Positions 27,566 to 36,386 are shown, counted from the first letter of the stretch. The stretch: 52,812 nt of DNA from Acidobacteriota bacterium (GCA_003170135.1 PMZR01000057.1:1-52812), one strand, 5' to 3'. The notes: generated by a model from the sequence alone, not told the origin. Translations and numbers: made by a program.

Positions 27566-28362
27566 CACCTCTTGCGGTTTCGGCTCGTCCATGGCTGCCG
27601 CGCCACGGCGAGGTACCGGCCGGGCGGCAGGTTCGCGATCTTGAAGCGACCTTGCTGATCCGGACGGGCCGTCGCGAGAAACCGCGACGGGTACCTCCAG
27701 CGCGCCGCGTCCTCGGCAAACGCGACAACCGTGTACTCCGGCACCGGCAGGCCTTTGGCGTCGCAGGGCGCTCCGTTGATCTCGGTGACATGCGAGGTCA
27801 CCACCACCTGCAGGCCGGTGAGGTCCTCGGTCCCCCGGATGTCGACCGGCGTGTCGGCGACGTCGCGCCCGTCGAGCAGCACCGACTTGAGCATGTAGCC
27901 GGCGGGAAGCTTCGACGGCCTGAAGAGCATTGTGCCGCCGAGCCCCTTCATCTCGAAAGTCCAGTCGTCGTTCACGATGCCTTGAGTACCGATGTTCTGA
28001 ATGCGGATTGGCACATCGGTCGGCATGGGGAGCGGATCGACGCGCATGCCGGCGGGCGAGGACGGCAGCGGTGTCCCTTCCTCGCTCACGATCCGGCCCG
28101 TCACGTGACTTCCGGCCGTCATCTGCAGGACGAGACCCGCGACGTCGTCCCCGGTGATCGTGATCGGGAGCATGACCTGTTGCAGGTCACCGACCCCTGG
28201 CCCGACCACGAGCGCGGCCAGCCCGTACTCGCCCGGGGCGATGTTCGCAAGAACGAAGCTTCCGTCAGGCTTTACCGGCGCGGACAACATGTAGCCGGTC
28301 GAAGGGCTGACGATGGACGCGCTCGTCCCCGCCAGTGGACGCCCGGCGGAGTCGATGGCCAC
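27565..28362 (-). CDS. Carboxypeptidase-regulatory-like (beta-sandwich) protein, 5'-truncated
   Basis: 265 aa as written from GTG 28362. Repeated segments such as VKPDGSFVLANIAPGEYGLAA and RPDQQGRFKIANLPPGRYLA are the CarboxypepD_reg / prealbumin-like fold common in secreted acidobacterial proteins. The frame begins inside a repeat (KDFTVAIDSAGRPLAG upstream of the GTG stays in frame), and there is no signal peptide, so the N-terminal part has been lost. The break point lies 20 bp from a palindromic GGGGTCTG element. Probably non-functional or expressed from a surrogate start. Confidence 0.65.
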   Translation of the reverse strand: MAIDSAGRPLAGTSASIVSPSTGYMLSAPVKPDGSFVLANIAPGEYGLAALVVGPGVGDLQQVMLPITITGDDVAGLVLQMTAGSHVTGRIVSEEGTPLPSSPAGMRVDPLPMPTDVPIRIQNIGTQGIVNDDWTFEMKGLGGTMLFRPSKLPAGYMLKSVLLDGRDVADTPVDIRGTEDLTGLQVVVTSHVTEINGAPCDAKGLPVPEYTVVAFAEDAARWRYPSRFLATARPDQQGRFKIANLPPGRYLAVARQPWTSRNRKR

Positions 28363-28382
28363 GGTAAAATCTTTGAAACAAA

Positions 28383-28415
28383 ATGGGGTCTGGCACCTTT
28401 AGGGTCAGACCCCAT
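28383..28415. repeat. GGGGTCTG palindromic (REP-like) element
   Basis: Perfect 10-bp arms ATGGGGTCTG (28383-28392) and CAGACCCCAT (28406-28415) around a 13-nt loop. I know similar GGGGTCAGACCCC-type words as dispersed palindromes in several phyla. Here one marks the truncation point of the gene at 27565-28362. Confidence 0.7.
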
Positions 28416-28457
28416 GTCCACGCCATTTTCCGGCGGTTTCGGGACGCTGGGATGGCG

Positions 28458-29318
28458 TCAGGCCGCGTCGCGGGGCGCGCTGGCAGTGCTGGCGAGCAGG
28501 TAGCTCCCGCACGCGCGGGCGCGATCGAACCAGAAATCGACGATGCGATATCCGCGGGGCAGGTAGGTGGTGAAGACGGCGCGCGTGGCGGCGCGCCACT
28601 GCGCCGCGAGCGCGGGTTGTTCGGCCTGGATCGCGGCGAAGCTCGCGGGAATCTCCACCCGCAGCCGCCGGCTGTCATCGTCGAGGTCCGGCTCGCGCGG
28701 CGCGATGTGGTTCCCAACGCACGTCGCCTCGAGCACGCACGCGGCCGCGAGCGTGTCGCTGGCCCGCATGATCGGACCGCGCCGCGCAAGCCGCCGCTCG
28801 ACGTGCGGCTCGCGAAGGTTCCACTGCGCGATGAACCGATCGGACTCGGTGCTCTGCCACAGCGGGCTGCTCGACTCGCCGTAGACATTCACCTCGTAGT
28901 CCTCCACGACCGCGCCCAGCCGCACGAGGTTGAAATAGCCGTTGGCCGCCTGCAGCGGATCGAAGGTCCACTCGATCAGATCGATGCCGAGATCGAGGGC
29001 GCGTTCCCGTTGCCTCAACTTGACGAGGCGGCCGACCCCGCGGTATCGATAGGGTTCGAGCACGCCGAGCATGTGCGACCAGTGCGTAGCGCGCCCGTCC
29101 TTGAGCGCCGGGAACGAGTAGGAGGCGGCCACCAGCGCGCCGCCATCGAACGCGCCGAGCACGATTGCGCCCCGGAGGATCCCCGCGGCGAGCATCGGCA
29201 GCGGGATTGCCTCCTCGCCGTCGGCGTAGCCCCAGACATGCTTCTCGAGCGCGATGACCTCGCGCAAGTCGTCCAGGTCTGTCAGGTCACGAATCTCGAT
29301 CGCGGGCGCGTCGTCCAT
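28458..29318 (-). CDS. GNAT-like predicted acetyltransferase (COG3375 type)
   Basis: 286 aa. The N-terminal half is a GNAT fold: IEIRDLTDLDDLREVIALEKHVWG, then LVAASYSFPAL, SHMLGVLEPYRYRGVGRLVKLRQRE as the acetyl-CoA loop, and IEWTFDPLQAANGYFNLVRLGA. The C-terminal half is the extension seen in COG3375 proteins (PRGYRIVDFWF near the end). Substrate unknown. It is the last gene of a minus-strand run, 17 bp after the HAD gene. Confidence 0.82.
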   Translation of the reverse strand: MDDAPAIEIRDLTDLDDLREVIALEKHVWGYADGEEAIPLPMLAAGILRGAIVLGAFDGGALVAASYSFPALKDGRATHWSHMLGVLEPYRYRGVGRLVKLRQRERALDLGIDLIEWTFDPLQAANGYFNLVRLGAVVEDYEVNVYGESSSPLWQSTESDRFIAQWNLREPHVERRLARRGPIMRASDTLAAACVLEATCVGNHIAPREPDLDDDSRRLRVEIPASFAAIQAEQPALAAQWRAATRAVFTTYLPRGYRIVDFWFDRARACGSYLLASTASAPRDAA

Positions 29319-29335
29319 GGTGTGTCAGCGCGCGT

Positions 29336-30031
29336 TCAAACCAGTGCCGGCAGGTCGTGCAGGCTGCAGATGACCGGCACATCCTCGAGGTGAGCCTCCG
29401 ACCAGCGCGGCCGCACGCCGGAGCGGCGCAACAGCACCGCGCGCATGCCCATGCGGACGGCGCCCGCGATGTCGTCCGACGGGCTGTCGCCGACCATGGT
29501 CGATTCGCCCGCGATGACGCCGAGCAGGTCGAGTGCCGCCTGGAAGATGCTCGGGTGCGGTTTCATGTAGCCATGGTCGCAGGAGGAAATGGCGCCCGAC
29601 ACGAAATCGTCCAGCTCGAAGTGGCTCTGGAACGAAGCCAGGCTCCGATGGGTGTTCGAGATGAGCCCGATGCGGATCCCGCGCCCCGCCAGTTCCCGGA
29701 ACACCGGCTCGACGTCGTCGTAGAGCGAGAAGTGCTGGCAGGCGGCCCACTCGTCGTACATCTCCCGTGTGCACGCGTCGAGGCCCGGACCGCAACCACC
29801 CATGCCTTCGATGATGCGCCGCGTGTAATCGAAGAACAGCTGCGGATCGTACCGCTGGCCCCGGGCATCCTCGAGCAGCGACGACGCCGCGGCGACCGCG
29901 CGGTTGAAGGCGCCGGCATCGACCTGCATCCCGTGCTTCGCGCAGAAGCGCTGGTACCCCTCGCCCTGGAACGTCGGGCCGGGATAGATGAGGGTGAAAT
30001 CGACGTCGAAGAAGACCGCGCGGGTGGGCAT
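29336..30031 (-). CDS. HAD-superfamily hydrolase (phosphatase-like)
   Basis: 231 aa. HAD motif I is DVDFT (nucleophile Asp9, acid/base Asp11), motif II LISNTH, motif III Lys in YMKPHPSIF, and motif IV GDSPSDDIAGA. It has a C1-type helical cap between motifs I and II, as in phosphoglycolate phosphatase and haloacid dehalogenase-like enzymes. Substrate unknown. The ATG at 30031 is inside the left arm of a perfect inverted repeat (30029-30062), so start-codon access may depend on that hairpin; an in-frame ATG at 30061 lies in the right arm. Confidence 0.85.
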   Translation of the reverse strand: MPTRAVFFDVDFTLIYPGPTFQGEGYQRFCAKHGMQVDAGAFNRAVAAASSLLEDARGQRYDPQLFFDYTRRIIEGMGGCGPGLDACTREMYDEWAACQHFSLYDDVEPVFRELAGRGIRIGLISNTHRSLASFQSHFELDDFVSGAISSCDHGYMKPHPSIFQAALDLLGVIAGESTMVGDSPSDDIAGAVRMGMRAVLLRRSGVRPRWSEAHLEDVPVICSLHDLPALV

Positions 30032-30062
30032 GTATGGGCACGGCACGGCGTGCCCATACATG
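30029..30062. promoter_or_regulatory. Perfect 14-bp inverted repeat overlapping the HAD start codon
   Basis: Arms CATGTATGGGCACG (30029-30042) and CGTGCCCATACATG (30049-30062) with a 6-nt loop. The left arm contains the ATG of the HAD gene. It lies between the M16 partner gene and the HAD gene in what looks like one operon, so an RNA processing, attenuation or translation-control hairpin is plausible. A dispersed palindromic repeat is the alternative. Confidence 0.6.
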
Positions 30063-30086
30063 TGTACTCCCCCGCCGCCGCCGGCG

Positions 30087-31391
30087 TCAACGGTCGGCCG
30101 TCGCGTGCGCGGCCGATTCGCCGTCCTCGTACGGTCCCGCAATCGCGAGGGCCGCGCGTTCGGGCACGAGGAACCGGCGCGCCTCGGCGTTGACCTGTTC
30201 AAGGGTGACGTCGTTGATGAGCCGTGGCAGGCGCAGGTCGTGGTCGAGACCGAGGCCGAAGAACTCGACGCTCTGCAGGAACGCGGCGATGCCGGCGTTG
30301 GTCTCGAGCGTCCGCGGCATCGATCCGACCAGGTACTGTTTCGACTCGGCCAGCTCGCGCGGCGTGACGCCGTCGGTCGCCATCCGCCGCAGCTCCTCGT
30401 CGATCGAGGCGACGGCGCGGTCAACGTTCCCTGCTTCCACGCCGGCGCGGATGAGGAACGGGCCCTCGCCGACATTCGCCTCGAACCCGCTGAACACGTA
30501 GTAGGCCATCCCCTGCCGCTCGCGGATGCTGTCGCCCAGCCGCCCGCCGAGCGCGTACTGGCCCAGCACGTTGTTCATCACGAGCAACGCGTAGTAGGCC
30601 GGGTCCGTCCGGCGGATGCTGACGAAGCCGTACGCGATGTCCGCCTGCGCCTTGTTCATCATCGGCACGACCAGGCGCCGCCGCGCGCCGGCAACGGGCC
30701 GCGTGGGCACGGCGGGGTCGGGGACCGCGCGTCCCGGCCAATCGCAGAACACGCGCGCCGCCTGCGTTGTGACGCGTGGCGCCGGCACGTCGCCGACCAC
30801 CACCAGCGACAGCGACGACGGTGTGAAGGTGTCCCGGTGGAACGCCTGGAGATCGGCGCGTGTAATCGCCTCGACGGTGTCGATGGTGCCTTTCGTGCGC
30901 CGCCCGTACGCATGCCCGTCCGGGTAGAGCAGCCCCATCAGCCCTTCGACCGCCATCACGGCCGGGTTGTCCTCGTCCTGCCGGATGGAGGTGACGATTT
31001 CGCCGCGCCGCGTGTCGACCTCGTGCCCGGGAAACGCCGGCCGCATGCAGATGTCGCCCACGAGTTCGAGCATCGGCTCGAAGTCCTCGGACAAACACGT
31101 GCACGAGAGCGCCAGATGGTGGCGCGTCTCGACGACCATCAGCGACACGCCGCGGCCGTCCAGCGCCTCGGCGATCTCGTCGGCGGACCGGGACTCGGTC
31201 CCCCGGTCGACGACACGCGACAGGAAGTGCGCCAACCCGACGCGCGAAGGCGGGTCGTAGAGGCTGCCCGCGCGAAACGTGGCGCTGATCGTCACCGCCG
31301 GCGTGGCGTGCGTCTCTTTTGCAAGCACGACCGCGCCGTTCGATAGCGTCTCGCGACTGGGCGCCAGTCCCGGATGCACAGCCGTTGTCAT
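30087..31391 (-). CDS. M16 peptidase-family subunit lacking the zinc motif
   Basis: 434 aa. The M16 fold is clear, but where active members have HxxEH this reads H55-F-L-S-R59, so zinc cannot be bound in the usual way. The C-terminal Arg/Tyr motif of the non-catalytic half is conserved (RLGDSIRERQGMAYYVFSG). It overlaps the active subunit gene (31388-32773) by 4 bp, so the two are translationally coupled and should form the heterodimer described for bacterial M16 pairs. Confidence 0.92.
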   Translation of the reverse strand: MTTAVHPGLAPSRETLSNGAVVLAKETHATPAVTISATFRAGSLYDPPSRVGLAHFLSRVVDRGTESRSADEIAEALDGRGVSLMVVETRHHLALSCTCLSEDFEPMLELVGDICMRPAFPGHEVDTRRGEIVTSIRQDEDNPAVMAVEGLMGLLYPDGHAYGRRTKGTIDTVEAITRADLQAFHRDTFTPSSLSLVVVGDVPAPRVTTQAARVFCDWPGRAVPDPAVPTRPVAGARRRLVVPMMNKAQADIAYGFVSIRRTDPAYYALLVMNNVLGQYALGGRLGDSIRERQGMAYYVFSGFEANVGEGPFLIRAGVEAGNVDRAVASIDEELRRMATDGVTPRELAESKQYLVGSMPRTLETNAGIAAFLQSVEFFGLGLDHDLRLPRLINDVTLEQVNAEARRFLVPERAALAIAGPYEDGESAAHATADR

Positions 31392-32773
31392 ATGGAACCT
31401 CGCTCCTGCCGCGAGATGGGCCCGCTCGTCGGGGGCTCATCGGGTGTCACCACTGCGCCGCTGCCCGGCGCGACCGGTTCGAACCGACCGATCGTGCGAT
31501 TGGCCGGCCGCAGGTACGTCGCGGCGGCCTCGTTCACCTGCTCGAGCGACACCGACGCGATTCGCGCCGGCAGATCGCGATACATCTCGGCATTCGCCAC
31601 CGTTTCGAAGAAGCCGATCTGGTGGGCGATGTTCGTCACGCTGTCGTTCTCGAACACCAGCCGGGCGCCGAGCTGCCGTTTCGCTTTCACCAGTTCGGGC
31701 TCCGTGATGCCCTGCCGCGCGATTCGGTCGAGCTGCTCGAGCGCCGCCTGCTCGACCTCGGCGGCGCTGACGCCGTCCGCCACGGTCGCGGAGATCGAAT
31801 ACAGGAAGGGATCCTGCGTGGGCAGGATGGCGCCGCCGACGGCCGACGCCAGGCGCGAGTCCACGAGCGCACGGTAGAGCCGCGCGCTGCGCTGCGGGGG
31901 AGGCGTGCGGAACCCGGACCAGAGGTTGACACCCTTGGCTCCGGTCAGCACCGCGTCCGCCATGAGCATCGCCACGAAGCCCGCCTCGGCGACGGCAGGG
32001 GCGTGATACGCGATCTTCACGTAGGCGGTCGTGCCCTCCCGCGAGATCGTCACGCGGCGCTCGCCGATCTGCTCCGGTTCGCTCGAATAGATACGCGGCG
32101 GGATGGCACCGGGCTGGATGCCGCCGAAATGGTGCGCCGCCCCGCGGAACACCTCTTCGGCCTCCACGTCGCCGACGACGACCAGCGTCGCGTTGTTGGG
32201 AACGTAGTACCGCCGGTAGTAGGCGTAGAGTTCGTCGCGCGTCATGCGCCGCAGGTCACTCAGCCACCCGATCGTCGGATGCCCGTACGGGTGCGCCTTG
32301 AAGGCGGCGGCCGTGACTTCGGTGTCGAGCAACTGGTCCGGGTCGTTCTCGCCGCCCTGCAGCTCGGAGATGATGACGGTGCGCTCCGATTCGCAGTCGT
32401 CGGGATCGTAGAGGCAGTTCGCCATGCGCTCGGACTCGATGAAGAGCATGCGGTCGAGCGCGTCGCGGGTGGCCGTCTCGAGGTAGGTCGTCTGATCGAT
32501 CCAGGTGTACCCGTTCCAGCTTCCGCCGAACTGCTCGATGATGCCCTTCACCTGGTCGCGCGGAATGTTGGTCGTCCCCTTGAAGTTCATGTGCTCGACC
32601 CAATGCGACACGCCGGTGAGGCCGGGCATCTCGTCCTTCGATCCGACTTTGTACCAGCACCACACCGATGCAAGCGGCGCCGTGTGCTCTTCCTGCACCA
32701 GCACCCTGAGGCCGTTGTCCAGAACGCGGGCAGCCAGGTGCCCGTTCGATGCCTGTCCGCTGATTGTGCCCAT
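31388..32773 (-). CDS. M16 zinc metallopeptidase, catalytic subunit
   Basis: 461 aa. The inverted zinc motif HWVEH is at 57-61 (His, Glu base, His), with the third ligand Glu about 75 residues downstream in the CESERTVIISE region. Both M16 half-domains are present. No signal peptide is evident, so it is probably cytoplasmic like many bacterial processing-peptidase homologues. ATG 32773 is chosen over the longer frame because TATAAT ends 6 bp upstream and no SD exists, indicating a leaderless mRNA. First gene of a run M16 active, M16 inactive, HAD, GNAT-like. Divergent from ileS. Confidence 0.93.
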   Translation of the reverse strand: MGTISGQASNGHLAARVLDNGLRVLVQEEHTAPLASVWCWYKVGSKDEMPGLTGVSHWVEHMNFKGTTNIPRDQVKGIIEQFGGSWNGYTWIDQTTYLETATRDALDRMLFIESERMANCLYDPDDCESERTVIISELQGGENDPDQLLDTEVTAAAFKAHPYGHPTIGWLSDLRRMTRDELYAYYRRYYVPNNATLVVVGDVEAEEVFRGAAHHFGGIQPGAIPPRIYSSEPEQIGERRVTISREGTTAYVKIAYHAPAVAEAGFVAMLMADAVLTGAKGVNLWSGFRTPPPQRSARLYRALVDSRLASAVGGAILPTQDPFLYSISATVADGVSAAEVEQAALEQLDRIARQGITEPELVKAKRQLGARLVFENDSVTNIAHQIGFFETVANAEMYRDLPARIASVSLEQVNEAAATYLRPANRTIGRFEPVAPGSGAVVTPDEPPTSGPISRQERGSI

Positions 32774-32779
32774 ACCGCC

Positions 32780-32785
32780 ATTATA
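32780..32785 (-). promoter_or_regulatory. Consensus -10 box for a leaderless M16 transcript
   Basis: Minus-strand TATAAT lies exactly 6 bp before the ATG, putting transcription start at the start codon. No clear -35 hexamer is seen 16-18 bp upstream. Confidence 0.6.
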
Positions 32786-32981
32786 TCGGCCGTCCTGTTG
32801 AGTTCGCGGGCCGTTGCCTTTTTGATTCGACGTCGGGCGGATCGGCTGAGAAACCCGGCCGTGAGGCCGGCCCCGCCACGCTCCGCGATCGGGGTGCCGC
32901 CTCATGCATCGCAATCGAATGCGGCACATCGACTAGAATAAGGGGATCGCTTTTCTGCCGCTTCGCTGAATAACACCACAT

Positions 32982-35834
32982 ATGGCCGACTGGAAAGACA
33001 CGCTCAACCTCCCCCGCACCGGCTTTCCGATGAAAGCCAACCTGCCGACGAGCGAACCGGAGACGATCGCGCGCTGGGACGCGATGGACCTCTACGGCCG
33101 GCTCCGCGCCGCCCGCCAAGGCTCGCCGAAATACATCCTGCACGACGGTCCGCCGTACGCGAACGGCCATATCCACCTCGGCACCGCGCTGAACAAGGTG
33201 CTCAAGGACTTCGTCGTGCGGGCGCGGTCCATGGCGGGCTACGACGCGCCGTACGTGCCCGGATGGGATTGCCACGGCCTGCCGATCGAGCTGCGCGTGG
33301 ACCGGGAACTGGGCCCGCGGCGACGGGACATGAACATCGGGGCGTTCCGCCTCGCCTGCCGCCAGTACGCCGAGAAGTTCGTCGACATCATGCGCGACGA
33401 GTTCAAGCGACTGGGCGGCATCGGCGACTGGGCCCATCCGTACCTGACGATGGACAACCGGTACGTGGCGACCATCGTGCGCGCGCTCGGGACGTTCGCC
33501 GAGCAGGGGTGCGTGTACAAGGGCAAGAAGCCGGTTCACTGGTGCATCCACTGCCGGACGGCGCTGGCCGAGGCCGAGGTCGAGTACGAGGACCATGCGT
33601 CGCCGTCGATCTACGTGGAATTCCCGCTGTCGCCATCGAGCGCAGGAGATCTCGCGGCGCGTGTGCCCGAGCTGCGTGGCCGGCCGGTGTCGGTCCTCAT
33701 CTGGACGACGACCCCGTGGACGATCCCGTCGAACCTGGCCGTCGCCTTTCAGCCGACGTTCATGTACGGCGTCTATCCCACGGGCGACACCAACGTCATC
33801 GTCGCCGAGGACCTGCTGGCGCAGGTGCAACGCGTGACCGGGCGCACGTTCGGTGCGCCCATCGCCCGCGCCGACGGCCGGGCGTTCGAGGGAATCCGCT
33901 TCCGGCACCCGCTTTACGATCGCGACTCCGTCGGCGTGCTGGCCGACTACGTCACGCTCGACCAGGGCACCGGCGCCGTCCACACCGCGCCGGGCCACGG
34001 GGCGGACGACTTCACGACCGGCGTGCGGTACGGCCTCGAAGTGTACGCGCCGGTCGGCCCCGGCGGCCACTTCGACGACACGGTCGGGATCTTCGCCGGA
34101 CAGCGGGTGTTCGACGCGAACCCGCACATCGAGGAAGCGCTCGCCAGCCGCGGCCGATTGTGGCACCGCGAGAGTTTCTCGCACGCGTATCCGCACTGCT
34201 GGCGCTGCCACAACCCGGTCATCTTCCTCGCGACGCCGCAGTGGTTCATCGCGATGGACGGCAACGACCTGCGCGCGCGGGCGCTCGATGCCGTGAAGCG
34301 CGTCTCGTGGGTGCCGTCGTGGGGCGAGGAGCGAATCGCCAGCATGGTGGCGAACCGGCCCGACTGGTGCATCTCGCGCCAGCGCTACTGGGGCGTGCCG
34401 ATTCCCGCGGTGGACTGCCTCGATTGTCACGAGGCGCTGCTGACGCAGCCACTGGCGGAGCGCGCCGCGGACGTGTTCGGCCGCGACGGGGCGGATGCCT
34501 GGTACGAGCGGCCCATCGACGAGTTCCTGCCCGCCGGGTTCGCGTGCCCGACGTGCGGCGGCCACCGCTTCGAACGCGAGCGCAACATTCTGGATGTCTG
34601 GTTCGACTCCGGCTCCAGCCACGAGGCAGTGCTCGAATCGTGGCCCGACCTCCGGTGGCCGGCCGACCTCTACCTGGAAGGCTCCGACCAGTATCGCGGC
34701 TGGTTCCAGAGCTCGCTGCTCGTGGCGCTGGGCACGCGCGGCGCGGCGCCGTACCGCCAGGTCGTCACGCATGGCTTCTTCGTGGACGAGCAGGGACGCA
34801 AGATGTCCAAGTCGCTCGGCAACACGATCGAGCCGGAGGAAATCATCGCGAAGAACGGCGCGGAAACCCTGCGCCTGTGGTCGGCGATGGTGGACTTTCG
34901 CGAGGAGGTGCGCGTCGGCCCCGAGATCCTCGCGCGCGTCGTCGAGGGCTACCGGAAGCTGCGCAACACGTGCCGCATGCTGGTCGGAAACCTGTACGAT
35001 TTCGACCCCGCTACCGACGCGGTCGCTCTCGCGGAGCTGGCGGAGATCGATCGCTACGCGCTTGCGCGCTACGCGTCGGCCGGCCAGCGGATCGTCGCGG
35101 CGTACGAGACGTACGAGTTCCCCACGATTTTCCACGCGCTGAATACGCTCGCGACGGTCGATCTCAGCGCCTTCTACATCGACGTGTTGAAGGACCGGCT
35201 CTACACCCTCGCGCCGGCATCGCGCTCGCGGCGCGCGGCGCAGACGGCGCTGTTCACGATCGTCGACGGCATCGCGCGGCTCATGGCGCCGATCCTGCCG
35301 ATGACCGCCGACGAGTTGTGGCGCGTCCTGCCCGGCGCGCGAGACGACTCGGTGCACCTGGCGCGGTTCCCCGAGGGGCTCGACGCGCTGGCGGACGACG
35401 ACCTCGTCGCGCGCTGGTCGGCGCTCATCAGGATCCGCGAGCAGGTGAACGTCGCCATCGAGGCGAAGCGCAAGGACAAGGTGATCGGCAACTCGCTGGC
35501 GGCGAAGGTCACGCTCGAGGCGTCGGGGACGGCCGCCCAGCTCCTCGCGCGCTATCGCGACGACCTCCCAGCCATCTTCATCGTCTCGCAGGTGGCTCTC
35601 AACGACGCCCCTTCGGCAGGCTCAGGGCCGCCGACCTCCGACGGCGAGGTCAGCGTCAAGGTGGACCGCGCCGACGGCCAGCGCTGCGATCGGTGCTGGC
35701 GGTACGTGCCGAGCGTGTCGAAGGATCCCGCGCATCCGGGCGTCTGCGATCGCTGTGAGCAGGCGCTCGCCGAAGCCGGCACACCGCCGCGCGGCGGCGG
35801 CGCCGGCAAGGGTGCCGAGGCGGAACGGGCGTAG
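32982..35834 (+). CDS. ileS: Isoleucyl-tRNA synthetase
   Basis: 950 aa class I synthetase. The HIGH-type motif is PPYANGHIHLG near residues 56-66. The CP1 editing domain follows (WTTTPWTIPSNLA). KMSKS is exact at 607-611, and the anticodon-binding domain ends in a zinc ribbon with CDRCWRY and CDRCEQ near 900-930. A palindromic word interrupts the linker before the zinc ribbon. TAGAAT at 32934-32939 may be the -10. It leads a tight cluster: lspA begins 4 bp after its stop codon. Confidence 0.97.
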   Translation: MADWKDTLNLPRTGFPMKANLPTSEPETIARWDAMDLYGRLRAARQGSPKYILHDGPPYANGHIHLGTALNKVLKDFVVRARSMAGYDAPYVPGWDCHGLPIELRVDRELGPRRRDMNIGAFRLACRQYAEKFVDIMRDEFKRLGGIGDWAHPYLTMDNRYVATIVRALGTFAEQGCVYKGKKPVHWCIHCRTALAEAEVEYEDHASPSIYVEFPLSPSSAGDLAARVPELRGRPVSVLIWTTTPWTIPSNLAVAFQPTFMYGVYPTGDTNVIVAEDLLAQVQRVTGRTFGAPIARADGRAFEGIRFRHPLYDRDSVGVLADYVTLDQGTGAVHTAPGHGADDFTTGVRYGLEVYAPVGPGGHFDDTVGIFAGQRVFDANPHIEEALASRGRLWHRESFSHAYPHCWRCHNPVIFLATPQWFIAMDGNDLRARALDAVKRVSWVPSWGEERIASMVANRPDWCISRQRYWGVPIPAVDCLDCHEALLTQPLAERAADVFGRDGADAWYERPIDEFLPAGFACPTCGGHRFERERNILDVWFDSGSSHEAVLESWPDLRWPADLYLEGSDQYRGWFQSSLLVALGTRGAAPYRQVVTHGFFVDEQGRKMSKSLGNTIEPEEIIAKNGAETLRLWSAMVDFREEVRVGPEILARVVEGYRKLRNTCRMLVGNLYDFDPATDAVALAELAEIDRYALARYASAGQRIVAAYETYEFPTIFHALNTLATVDLSAFYIDVLKDRLYTLAPASRSRRAAQTALFTIVDGIARLMAPILPMTADELWRVLPGARDDSVHLARFPEGLDALADDDLVARWSALIRIREQVNVAIEAKRKDKVIGNSLAAKVTLEASGTAAQLLARYRDDLPAIFIVSQVALNDAPSAGSGPPTSDGEVSVKVDRADGQRCDRCWRYVPSVSKDPAHPGVCDRCEQALAEAGTPPRGGGAGKGAEAERA
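35607..35628. repeat. Dispersed palindromic word inside ileS
   Basis: A CCTTCGGCAGGCTCAGGG-type sequence, close to the CTTCGACAGGCTCAGGG words found between genes in many environmental bacteria. It is in frame here, encoding APSAGSGP in the linker before the zinc ribbon. Confidence 0.55.
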
Positions 35835-35837
35835 CGC

Positions 35838-36386
35838 ATGGACGATGCCCGCACGCCGACGTTCGACGCGACGGATGCGACGCCGGACCGCCGGCCACTG
35901 GTCGGCGGCGTCGAAATCTGGATTGCCGTCGCCATCGTCGTCTGCGACCAGGCGACCAAGGCGATGGTGCGCGCGCGGATCCCGCTGCACGACGAGGTGT
36001 CGCTCATCGCCGGGCTGCTCGACCTGACGCACGTCCGGAACACCGGGGCGGCATTCGGCATGCTGAACGGGATCGACTTCCCGTTCAAGGCGGCCATCAT
36101 TGCCGTCGTCGCGGCCATCGCCCTGGTCGCGATTGCCGCCTACGCCGCGCGGCTCGCGCCCGCGCAGAAGATGGCGCGCATCGGCCTGGCGCTGATTCTG
36201 GGCGGCGCCATCGGCAACCTCATCGATCGGATCGCCTTCGGCTACGTGCTGGATTTCGTGGACGTCTACTGGCGCGCGTACCATTTCTGGGCGTTCAATG
36301 TCGCCGATTCCGCCATCACCGTCGGCGTCTGCGTGATGGTGCTCGACATGCTGGGACTCGGATCTCATGTATCCAAGACTGCTTGA
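35838..36386 (+). CDS. lspA: Lipoprotein signal peptidase (signal peptidase II)
   Basis: 182 aa, four membrane segments. Aspartyl protease that cleaves the signal peptide of diacylglyceryl-modified prolipoproteins at the inner membrane. Conserved boxes are visible: DQATKAMV, VRNTGAAFGML, GGAIGNLIDR with GYVLDFVD (first catalytic Asp), and FNVADSAI (second catalytic Asp). The N-terminus is about 25 residues longer than usual and polar. It overlaps lgt by 20 bp. Confidence 0.96.
   Translation: MDDARTPTFDATDATPDRRPLVGGVEIWIAVAIVVCDQATKAMVRARIPLHDEVSLIAGLLDLTHVRNTGAAFGMLNGIDFPFKAAIIAVVAAIALVAIAAYAARLAPAQKMARIGLALILGGAIGNLIDRIAFGYVLDFVDVYWRAYHFWAFNVADSAITVGVCVMVLDMLGLGSHVSKTA

Noticed and set aside
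28458..32773. Defence system or RiPP cluster around the M16 genes
   Set aside because: No precursor peptide, radical-SAM, cyclase or nuclease gene is adjacent; a housekeeping peptidase pair explains the data.
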